DNA from: Aquipuribacter hungaricus
GTDB taxonomy: Bacteria > Actinomycetota > Actinomycetes > Actinomycetales > JBBAYJ01
DNA length: 64,000 nt
Assembly: GCF_042663885.1 (NCBI RefSeq)
Contig: NZ_JBHSXV010000001.1
Strand: one strand, 5' to 3'
The notes beneath the pieces were generated by a model. It was not told the origin of the DNA. It ran no database searches and saw nothing but the letters and a program-made list of their open reading frames with translations. A program made the translations under genes and the position numbers. This document shows positions 57,878 through 64,000 of this stretch, piece by piece. Position 1 is the first letter of the stretch, and every line of letters starts with the position of its first letter.

Positions 57878-58818
57878 TCCGCACGGTCACCGGCGACATC
57901 CACCCCGACGAGCTCGGGTTCACGTACTCCCACGAGCACCTCATGGGCGCGCCGCCGCAGCACAGGCGCACCGACGAGGACCTCGTCATCCTCGACGAGG
58001 AGATGGCTCTCTCCGAGGCGCGGGCGGCGACCGCGGTGGGTGTCAGGAGCCTCTACGAGGCCTCTGCCTGGGACTACTCGCGCGACCCCGCCGCCCTGCG
58101 CCGCATCGCCCGCGCGAGCGGGCTCAACATCGTCGCCTGCGGCGGGTTCAACAAGGGCGAGTGGTTCGACGACCTGCTGGCGGACCAGAGCACCGAGGAG
58201 CTGACCGCGCGGATCGTCGCCGACGTGACGACCGGGATGGACGGCACGGACGTGCTCGCCGGGGCCATCAAGTTCGGGACGAGCTACAACCGCGTGACCC
58301 CGGTGGAGGACCGGGTGCTGCGTGCCGCCGCCCGGGCCCACCGCGCGACCGGCGCCGTCCTCCACGGGCACACCGAGACGGGCACCATGGCCCTCACCCA
58401 GCTGGACATGCTGGAGGAGGAGGGGGTCGACCTCAACCGTGTCGGCCTCGTGCACCTCATGCGCAACCCCGACCCGTTCGTCCACAAGCAGGTCGCACGG
58501 CGCGGGACGTACCTCTGCTACGACGGCTTCGCCAAGATCAAGTACTTCCCGGAGAGCACCCGCATCCAGGTCATCCTCGACGTCGTCGAGGCCGGCCTGG
58601 CCGAGCGCATCCTCATCGGGGGCGACCTCGCCCGCAAGACCGACCTCACCGCGTACACGGGGGGACCGGGTCTGCACTACATCGCGGGCGCGTGGTTGCC
58701 CCGGTTCCGCGCCGACCTGCTCGAGCGTGGCTACACGGCCGCCGACGTCGACGAGCTCGTGCGCCTCTTCTTCGTGGAGAACCCCAAGCGGTACTTCACC
58801 TTCTCCGACCCGTACTGA
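57874..58818 (+). CDS. Phosphotriesterase-family hydrolase, probable phosphorylated sugar lactonase
   Basis: A 314-residue binuclear metal hydrolase of the phosphotriesterase (PTE, COG1735) family. Ligands in order: HEH in YSHEHLMG, bridging Lys in GAIKFGTSY, His in LHGHTETGT, His in VGLVHLMRNPD and Asp in GGDLARKTDL. The blocks YLCYDGFAKIKYFPESTRI, GGPGLHYI and FVENPKRYFTF place it with the PTE homologues known to open phosphorylated furanolactones (the Listeria/Mycoplasma lactonases), not with insecticide-degrading enzymes. ATG 57874 makes an ATGA overlap with the kinase; ATG 57853 is an alternative. It would act on the kinase product or a lactone made from it. Confidence 0.9.
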   Translation: MIRTVTGDIHPDELGFTYSHEHLMGAPPQHRRTDEDLVILDEEMALSEARAATAVGVRSLYEASAWDYSRDPAALRRIARASGLNIVACGGFNKGEWFDDLLADQSTEELTARIVADVTTGMDGTDVLAGAIKFGTSYNRVTPVEDRVLRAAARAHRATGAVLHGHTETGTMALTQLDMLEEEGVDLNRVGLVHLMRNPDPFVHKQVARRGTYLCYDGFAKIKYFPESTRIQVILDVVEAGLAERILIGGDLARKTDLTAYTGGPGLHYIAGAWLPRFRADLLERGYTAADVDELVRLFFVENPKRYFTFSDPY

Positions 58819-58849
58819 CCGTCCGCACCCGCACCTCGCGAGGAGAACC

Positions 58850-59500
58850 GTGCCGCACCCCCTCCTGCCCCTCCTCGTCGACGCCGGGGTGGTCGCCACC
58901 CTGCGCGCACCCACCGCCGCAGCCGCGCTGGGTGCCGTCGACGCCCTGGTCGCCGGCGGCGTCACGGCGGTCGAGATCACCTACACCACCCCCGACGCCG
59001 GCCAGGTCATCGCCTCGGTGCGGCAGCGTCTCGGGGACCGCGTCGTGCTGGGGGCTGGCACCCTGACCACGACGGCGCAGGTGGCCGAGGCCGTCGAGGC
59101 CGGGGCCCGTTTCCTGGTCTCGCCGGGCAACGACCCGGAGGTCGTGGACGCGATCGTCGGCTCGGGCGCGCTGTCCATGGTCGGCGCGTTCACGCCCACC
59201 GAGGTCCAGCTCCTGGCCAGGAGGGACGTGGACGTCATCAAGTTCTTCCCCGGCAGCCTCGGCGGCCCCCCCGCGCTCAAGGCGCTCCGGGGACCCTTCC
59301 CCTCGCTCACCTACATCCCCACGGGCGGCGTCAGCGCGGGGAACCTCGCGGACTGGCTCGCGGCCGGGGCCGTCGCTGTCGGGGCGGGCAGCGAGCTGGT
59401 CCCCGCCGCGGCGCTGTCGACCGGCGACTACGCGGCCGTCACCGAGAAGGCCCGGGAGTTCATGGCGGCCCTCGCCGCCGCCCGTGCCCCGGCCGCGTAG
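58850..59500 (+). CDS. KDPG/KHG-type aldolase
   Basis: A 216-residue class I aldolase of the 2-dehydro-3-deoxy-phosphogluconate (Eda) family. The Arg of VATLRAPT, catalytic Glu in TAVEITYTTP, GAGTL phosphate loop, Schiff-base Lys in VIKFFPG, and IPTGGVSAGN phosphate-binding end are in place. It should cleave a phosphorylated 2-keto-3-deoxy sugar acid to pyruvate and an aldehyde phosphate, or a related keto-acid. GTG 58850 has AGGAGA 4 bases upstream. It is the last gene of the operon. No dehydratase that would make its substrate is seen in the window. Confidence 0.9.
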   Translation: MPHPLLPLLVDAGVVATLRAPTAAAALGAVDALVAGGVTAVEITYTTPDAGQVIASVRQRLGDRVVLGAGTLTTTAQVAEAVEAGARFLVSPGNDPEVVDAIVGSGALSMVGAFTPTEVQLLARRDVDVIKFFPGSLGGPPALKALRGPFPSLTYIPTGGVSAGNLADWLAAGAVAVGAGSELVPAAALSTGDYAAVTEKAREFMAALAAARAPAA

Positions 59501-59553
59501 CAGGGCGCCCTCCGGGCGGGCCCGGAGCGGACGCCGCCCCGGGCAGGCTGCCC

Positions 59554-60399
59554 TCAGCCCGCCGCCGTCCTCCCCACGGCGGCCGCGACCGCCGGGTGGA
59601 ACAGCATCGTCGCGTGGTTCGCCGCCAGGCGTTCCCACATCAGGCCCGGCAGGACGCGGGTCGCCGCGGCGACCGCGGAGTCGGAGAGGAACGGCGGCCT
59701 GCGGTCGTCCGTCCCGTGGGCGGCGGCAAGGAGGTGGACCGGTGCGCCCGAGCGGTGCAGCAGGTCCAGCGCCGACGGCCGGGTGAGGCTGTCGACCCCG
59801 TCGGCCACCAGGCGCCGGGAGTCGAGCGCGGGGCGGAACCCGTCGCCGTCAGGGCGCAGCACCGCCTCCGACCAGGCCCGGAAGCCCTCGCGCAGGTCCG
59901 GGTCGTCCGTCGCCGCACGGCCCTCGGCGGCGGCGGTGTAGCCGTCGACGTCCGGCCAGCGACGGACCAGGCGCCTGGTCAGCACGCCGAAGAGGGCACG
60001 GACGACGAGGGGCCGGTGCAGCAGCGAGCGCTCCGGCGGGACGCCGCCGTCCAGCAGCACGGTCCCGGCGGCGCGCGGCCCCAGGAGCTCGACGACCAGC
60101 GGCGCGAGGAACGCCCCCATCGAGTGGCCCACCACGACCACGCGCGCCGGCCCGAGCTCGTCCACCACCCGCACGACGGCCTGCGCCAGGCCGGGCAGGC
60201 CGGGCGCCGCGGCGACGGCGACCGAGGCGCCTCGCCCGGGCAGGTCGGGGGCGACGACGGCAGCCTCGAGCCGGTCGGCCAGGTCCGCCCAGACCGCCGA
60301 CGTGCCGGTCAGCCCGTGCAGGGCCAGCACCGCCGTGCCGCCGGCCGGCGTGCTCCCCCAGCGACGCACCCCGAGACCGGCCACGGCATCCGTCGTCAC
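59554..60399 (-). CDS. Alpha/beta-hydrolase
   Basis: A 281-residue serine hydrolase fold protein: oxyanion segment LALHGLTGTSAVWADLAD, APDLPGRGAS, nucleophile elbow VVGHSMGAFLAP (Ser), and a late His in LAANHATMLFHP. The Asp of the triad is probably in the AAAHGTDDRRPPF region. It may be an esterase, lactonase or related enzyme; the family is too broad for a substrate. It is convergent with the aldolase and not obviously part of that operon. Confidence 0.85.
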   Translation of the reverse strand: MTTDAVAGLGVRRWGSTPAGGTAVLALHGLTGTSAVWADLADRLEAAVVAPDLPGRGASVAVAAAPGLPGLAQAVVRVVDELGPARVVVVGHSMGAFLAPLVVELLGPRAAGTVLLDGGVPPERSLLHRPLVVRALFGVLTRRLVRRWPDVDGYTAAAEGRAATDDPDLREGFRAWSEAVLRPDGDGFRPALDSRRLVADGVDSLTRPSALDLLHRSGAPVHLLAAAHGTDDRRPPFLSDSAVAAATRVLPGLMWERLAANHATMLFHPAVAAAVGRTAAG

Positions 60400-60435
60400 G
60401 GCCCCACCGTAGGCGCCCGCGCGGGGTCGCCCCCG

Positions 60436-61668
60436 CTAGCCCTCGGCGACCGCCGTGAGGCTGGCCACGAGCGCCTCGACCGTGACGACGCCCACGGTGA
60501 CGCCCTGCGGGTCGGTGACGACCAGGGGGTCGAACCGGTGCTCGGGGTCGCGGGCCATGGCCCGCTGCAGCGCCGCACGGATGTCCTCGCTGGGGCGCAC
60601 GCGCAGGCTGACGGGGGCGACCCGGAGGCCTCCGGTGGTCGCGACCGGCTGCTGCGGCAGGGCCAGGGCGAGCGGCCAGCCGCCGTGCGCGAGGACCTGG
60701 CCCGCACCCGGTCGCAGGTCGGCGACCCGGGCGGGGTCGCGCAGAGCCTCCGCGGGGGAGGTCCCCGACCTGACGGGGACGACGGGCCAGGTGGCCATGG
60801 CGGAGGCCACGCTGCCCTGCAGCGCGACGCGGGCGCGCTGGCGGCGCAGCTCGGCGAAGGTGTCGTCGCTGGGGCCGACGGGCTCGGGGCCGGGGCGGCC
60901 GGTGAGGTAGCCCTGGACCAGGGGGACGCCGAGCGCGACGACGGCGGCGTACTCCCCCACCGTCTCCACGCCCTCCGCGAGCAGCCAGGCGTCCATGCCG
61001 GAGGCCCAGACGCCGAGGACCTCCATGAGCGAGAGCTCGACCGGGTCGGTGTCGCAGCCGCTCACCAGCTCGCGGTCCACCTTGACCAGCTGGGGGCGCA
61101 GGTGCGCGATGAGGGCCAGGCCCGCGTAGCCGGCGCCGGCGTCGTCCACCGCGACCGTCCCGCCCGCGGCCCGGATGCCCGCGCACACCGAGGACACCTG
61201 GCCGACGTCCTGCATGGCGTCGGTCTCGGTGATCTCGATGATGACCCGGCTGAGGTCGGTGTGCTCGGCCAGCACCTGGGCGACCGCGGCGGTGGTGATG
61301 GCGGCCGGGGACACGTTGACGGTGAGGAACGTGTCCGCCGGCAGGCCGGGCAGGCTGCCGAGGGCCTGGCGCAGGGCCAGCGCCTCCAGGTGCGCGCCGA
61401 GCTCCAGGCCCTGGGCGGCGGCGAACCAGTCCGCCGGACCCCACCGGCTGCGGGACCCGTCCGCGTCCACGAACCGGGACAGCGCCTCCCAGCCGGCCGC
61501 GCGGCCGGTGACGGTGTCGACGATCGGCTGGAACCAGACCGCCAGCCGGTCAGGCGCCGCCAGCACGGCGGCCACGTCCTCGGGGGTCGGGCCGGGAGGG
61601 CCGGCGGGCCCGTCGGCCTTCCCCGCGCGGGGCGCCGGGAGGTCCAGGGCCGCGGCCGGCGTGCTCAC
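60436..61668 (-). CDS. EAL-domain protein with C-terminal CBS-like domain
   Basis: A 410-residue protein. The EAL (cyclic-di-GMP phosphodiesterase) domain spans about 25-265: FQPIVDTVTGRAAGWEALSR (EAL), FLTVNVSP (Asn), IIEITET (Glu), VAVDDAGAGYAGL (the DDFG loop, here DDAG), LVKVDRELV (Lys) and WLLAEGVET (Glu). The two Asp of the metal loop are kept, so activity is possible. A C-terminal part (about 290-405) has CBS-like repeats (VAPVSLRVRPSEDIRAALQR, FDPLVVTDPQGVTVGVVTVE). GTG 61668 overlaps the stop of the DUF1059 gene (GTGA). It may bind or degrade cyclic-di-GMP. Confidence 0.85.
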   Translation of the reverse strand: MSTPAAALDLPAPRAGKADGPAGPPGPTPEDVAAVLAAPDRLAVWFQPIVDTVTGRAAGWEALSRFVDADGSRSRWGPADWFAAAQGLELGAHLEALALRQALGSLPGLPADTFLTVNVSPAAITTAAVAQVLAEHTDLSRVIIEITETDAMQDVGQVSSVCAGIRAAGGTVAVDDAGAGYAGLALIAHLRPQLVKVDRELVSGCDTDPVELSLMEVLGVWASGMDAWLLAEGVETVGEYAAVVALGVPLVQGYLTGRPGPEPVGPSDDTFAELRRQRARVALQGSVASAMATWPVVPVRSGTSPAEALRDPARVADLRPGAGQVLAHGGWPLALALPQQPVATTGGLRVAPVSLRVRPSEDIRAALQRAMARDPEHRFDPLVVTDPQGVTVGVVTVEALVASLTAVAEG

Positions 61669-61877
61669 CCGACCGGGGCGAGGACGGTGGTGATGTTGGC
61701 GCGGACGGCGTCGACCACCGTGGCGGGGACCTCGGCCAGGCCGTGGTCGGCGGCGGCGTGGGCGGCCACCAGGGCGAGGATCTCGGCGTCGTCGCCCCCG
61801 CGGAAGGTGCGGGTGCAGCCGGGGACCACGTCCCCGCAGGCGAAGCTCTTGAGGGCACGGGCGGGCATGAGGCTCAT
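61665..61877 (-). CDS. DUF1059 small protein
   Basis: A 70-residue protein matching the DUF1059 family at its full usual length: KSFACGDVVPGCTRTFRGGDDAEIL with two Cys, then AAHAAADHGLAEVP and a terminal helix. The Cys and His may bind a metal. ATG 61877 is chosen because the family begins here and AGGAC lies upstream; the frame is open further, but that part is not conserved-looking. The stop overlaps the EAL gene start. Confidence 0.85.
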   Translation of the reverse strand: MSLMPARALKSFACGDVVPGCTRTFRGGDDAEILALVAAHAAADHGLAEVPATVVDAVRANITTVLAPVG

Positions 61878-62018
61878 CGGGTCGTCCTTCGTCTCGTCGG
61901 GCGGGCGGCGGTGCACGGTCTCGGCACCGCACGGCACCTCCCGGACGATCGGTCGGTGCGGGCACCGGGAGGATGGGCCGTCCGGGTGGTGTGCGAACGG
62001 CATATGGGCAGGGCGCCG

Positions 62019-63662
62019 TCAGGGCAGCTCGACGACCGGGCCGACGACCGCGGTGGCCAGGTCGACCCGCCCGCCCGCCCGGGTCCCGGCGAGCAGCTCC
62101 AGGCGCAGCGCGGTCACCGACCAGGAGTCGTCGGACGTCGCCGGCGTCCCCGCGCCCGCCCGCTGCTCCTGGGCGTTGAGGACCAGGGCGACCGCGGCAC
62201 CCACCGCGCCGGTCGCGGCCGACGCCGCGGCCGCGACGGGCGGCAGCGCGGCCGCGAGCGTGCCGGTGAGGACGGGCAGCACCCCCCCGGCGCCGGTCAG
62301 CGCCGCGGTCACGGGGGCCGCCAGCACCGACAGGACGGACGTCGCGTCCCCCAGGGAGACCAGCACACGGGTGAGCGAGGTCGCCTGGCCGGCGGCGAGC
62401 CCGCCGAGGGTGCCGCTGATCGTCAGGGTCTGCAGGCCCAGGCCGAGCACGGTCACCCCGGAGGTGACGACGACCGTGGCCGCCCGCACCGTGGCGTCCA
62501 CGGTGGCCGCGACCGTCGACGACCATGCCCCCAGCAGCGCGTCGACCCGGGCCGAGACGGCTGCGGCGGTGGCCGCGTCGAGGGTGACGCGGGTGCCGGG
62601 GGCGCGGCCGTCCAGGCCGCCCGCGAGCGCGGCGAGGTCCACGCGCACCCGGCCGGCGGCCAGGTCGACGGAGACGACACCGTCGGTGAGGGTCTGCTGG
62701 AGCAGCGGCGCGACCGCGGCGGGGACGTCGACGGTGACGGTGGCGGTGCTCGTCTGCAGCACCCCTCCCAGCAGCGACAGCAGCCTGCTGGACGCGGTCG
62801 ACGCGAGCGGGCCCTGCAGCGCCACGGCCCGCGCACCGGCGCTGGCCGCGGCCGCCTGGGCCTGGGCGCGCAGCGCCACGACGGCGGGGCTGTCGGCCTC
62901 GAGCACCAGGCCGGCGACCCCGTACCCGCGGGTGAGCCAGGTGCGGGACTCGTCGCGCTCGCAGCCGTCCAGCGTCGCCCCGGCGCCGACCGCGCCGACC
63001 CGCAGCCGCAGGCCCGCCAGGCCCGCGGTCCCCGGTGCCAGCGCGGCGAGGTCGACGGTGGCCGGGCCCGGTAGCAGCGACGCGCCGGCCCCGGACGCGC
63101 CGACCAGCAGGGCGCCGGAGTCGCTGACCGCCCCTGCCGCCGCCTGGGCCTCGCCGTCGCCGGTCGCCCGGGCGTACTGCTGGAGGACGCCGGTGGCCTG
63201 GCCGGCCGCCGGGAGCTGGAGCGCCCCGGACAGGTCGGCCGCCACCAGGCCGGACACCGCGCCCGCGGCGAGCGGGTCCCGCCAGGCGGCGGCACCCACG
63301 GCGGTGGCCGTGGTGGGGACGACGGTGGCCGCCGTGCCGCTGTGCGCAGCTCGCACGCCACCGAGCCCGGCGACGGCGGACAGGTCGGTCGGGCCGAGGG
63401 TGCCGGACAGCATCTGCGCGCGGGCGGTGGCGCTGTAGCGGCCGTCGGTGGTGCAGACCCGCGGCAGCCGCACGGCCACGGCGCCGCTGACGAGCTCCTG
63501 GTCCCGCCACGCGCCGTCCGTCGCCGAGGTGGGCAGGCCCGACATCCCGAGCACCAGCGCCAGGACGAGCAGCCCGGCGGGCAGCGTGCCGACCGTCCGG
63601 GCGAGCCGGGCCAGGGCGGCCGGTGGCGCCGGTCTCCGGCGCGGGCCGGCGTCGGCGCTCAC
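62019..63662 (-). CDS. Choice-of-anchor G family secreted protein
   Basis: A 547-residue surface protein. It has an Arg-rich N-terminus, a signal/anchor helix (LPAGLLVLALVLGMSGLPTS), then the hallmark start of the choice-of-anchor G family: WRDQELVSGAVAVRLPRVCT, followed by GRYSATARAQMLSG. The rest is a long Ala/Gly/Thr/Val-rich beta-type region with two Cys only (RVCTTDG and DGCERDE), perhaps disulfide-bonded. GTG 63662 overlaps the stop of the preceding gene (GTGA). Such proteins are known from actinobacterial cell-surface loci and are usually found next to other anchored proteins and sortases. Its function is not known. Confidence 0.8.
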   Translation of the reverse strand: MSADAGPRRRPAPPAALARLARTVGTLPAGLLVLALVLGMSGLPTSATDGAWRDQELVSGAVAVRLPRVCTTDGRYSATARAQMLSGTLGPTDLSAVAGLGGVRAAHSGTAATVVPTTATAVGAAAWRDPLAAGAVSGLVAADLSGALQLPAAGQATGVLQQYARATGDGEAQAAAGAVSDSGALLVGASGAGASLLPGPATVDLAALAPGTAGLAGLRLRVGAVGAGATLDGCERDESRTWLTRGYGVAGLVLEADSPAVVALRAQAQAAAASAGARAVALQGPLASTASSRLLSLLGGVLQTSTATVTVDVPAAVAPLLQQTLTDGVVSVDLAAGRVRVDLAALAGGLDGRAPGTRVTLDAATAAAVSARVDALLGAWSSTVAATVDATVRAATVVVTSGVTVLGLGLQTLTISGTLGGLAAGQATSLTRVLVSLGDATSVLSVLAAPVTAALTGAGGVLPVLTGTLAAALPPVAAAASAATGAVGAAVALVLNAQEQRAGAGTPATSDDSWSVTALRLELLAGTRAGGRVDLATAVVGPVVELP

Positions 63663-64000
63663 TGGAGCCTCCCCGCCGCACCGGAGACGACGAGGCCCGT
63701 GACGACGGCGCCCCCGGCCAGGGCCAGCGCGGCGAGCGGGTCGCTGCCGGTGCGCGCGAGCAGCCGGGCGGCGGCCCGGTCGACGGCCGGGGCGGCGCCG
63801 CCCGGGCGGGCTCCGGCCCCGCCGGCCGCGTCGCCCGGTACCGCGGGCGGCGGGGCGGACGGTCGCCCGGGGCCCGTGTCGTGCTCGTCCTGCGGACCCT
63901 GCGGGTCGCCCGGCGCGTCAGGCGCGTCAGGCGCGTCAGGCGCGTCAGGCGCGTCCGGCCCCGGGTGCGGCGTGGGGTGCGGGTCGGTCTCCGGCGGCAG
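63659..64000 (-). CDS. C-terminal part of a LARTG-anchored surface protein (runs off window)
   Basis: An open frame from the right edge to TGA at 63659-63661 gives the last 113 residues of a protein. It is Pro/Asp/Gly/Ala-rich, with DAP repeated five times, then a C-terminal signal: LLARTGSDPLAALALAGGAV followed by VTGLVVSGAAGRLQ. LARTG resembles the LAxTG motif of class E sortases of high-GC actinobacteria, followed by a hydrophobic helix and a short tail with one Arg. It overlaps the choice-of-anchor G gene by four bases. The upstream part is outside the window, so the domain content is unknown. Confidence 0.75.
   Translation of the reverse strand: MPPETDPHPTPHPGPDAPDAPDAPDAPDAPGDPQGPQDEHDTGPGRPSAPPPAVPGDAAGGAGARPGGAAPAVDRAAARLLARTGSDPLAALALAGGAVVTGLVVSGAAGRLQ
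63912..63956. repeat. Five tandem 9-bp repeats (four perfect, one with a single change)
   Basis: GGCGCGTCA occurs four times in tandem from 63912, with a fifth copy ending in C (63948-63956). On the minus strand it encodes the (DAP)n part of the surface protein's stalk; copy-number change would keep the frame. Confidence 0.88.

Noticed and set aside
57874..58818. Organophosphate-degrading phosphotriesterase
   Set aside because: The YDGFAKIKYFPES block and the sugar operon setting match the phosphorylated-lactone branch of the family instead.

Overview
The window is very GC-rich (strong G/C at third codon positions, long meaningless open frames opposite every real gene) and reads as chromosome of a high-GC Gram-positive actinobacterium. 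Supporting signs are leaderless promoters of the TANNNT-N6/7-start type, a perfect actinobacterial SOS box, an actinobacterial DUF3145 protein, GAF-ANTAR and SpoIIE/RsbW-type regulators, and a class E (LAxTG-like) sortase signal. A plant-polymer-degrading member of Micrococcales (Cellulomonas/Isoptericola-like) is my guess, not something the sequence proves. I saw no tRNA, rRNA, transposase, CRISPR array or phage genes.

Layout. 1-20 kb is mixed housekeeping and signalling: the tail of an acyl-CoA carboxylase beta chain, a GNAT acetyltransferase, a frameshifted YbaK-type editing gene, DUF3145, an alpha/beta-hydrolase-like protein, agmatinase and a divergent APC permease, a pentapeptide-repeat protein, a gene under a perfect SOS box, an aldo/keto reductase, a response regulator translationally coupled to a hybrid kinase, a VanY-like peptidase, and an ANTAR / RsbW-like / SpoIIE trio. 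19-22 kb has an oxidoreductase remnant, an NAD(P)H quinone reductase-like gene and a TetR/SDR divergent pair with palindromic operators.

22-42 kb is a plant cell-wall arabinose locus. It holds a secreted GH127 enzyme with an inserted LamG domain (followed, overlapping, by a P450), a LacI regulator, a 2,522-residue secreted multidomain enzyme (a predicted GH121-like module, GH43, carbohydrate-binding-like and Ig-like modules, C-terminal fasciclin domain), a cytoplasmic HypBA1-like GH127 beta-L-arabinofuranosidase, a three-gene sugar ABC importer and a second LacI. The set matches the logic of the Bifidobacterium HypBA1/HypBA2/HypAA system for hydroxyproline-linked beta-L-arabinooligosaccharides of extensins, with the two extracellular activities apparently fused in one protein.

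42-48 kb has a DeoR/MFS divergent pair, then a ribonucleotide reductase operon behind a promoter with tandem NrdR-like boxes and a cobalamin riboswitch. Its small subunit carries Phe in place of the radical Tyr and Glu as first metal ligand, the class Ic signature. 48.9-59.5 kb is a second sugar-type catabolic locus: a divergent TIM-barrel-like protein of unknown function, then nine same-strand genes mostly overlapping by 1-14 bases (binding protein, ATPase, two permeases, creatininase-family protein, GntR/UTRA regulator, FGGY kinase, phosphotriesterase-family lactonase, KDPG-type aldolase). Its substrate is not evident, and this is the best candidate in the window for an undescribed pathway. 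59.5-64 kb has a hydrolase, a coupled DUF1059-EAL/CBS pair, and a choice-of-anchor G protein coupled to the end of a LARTG-anchored surface protein that runs off the window.
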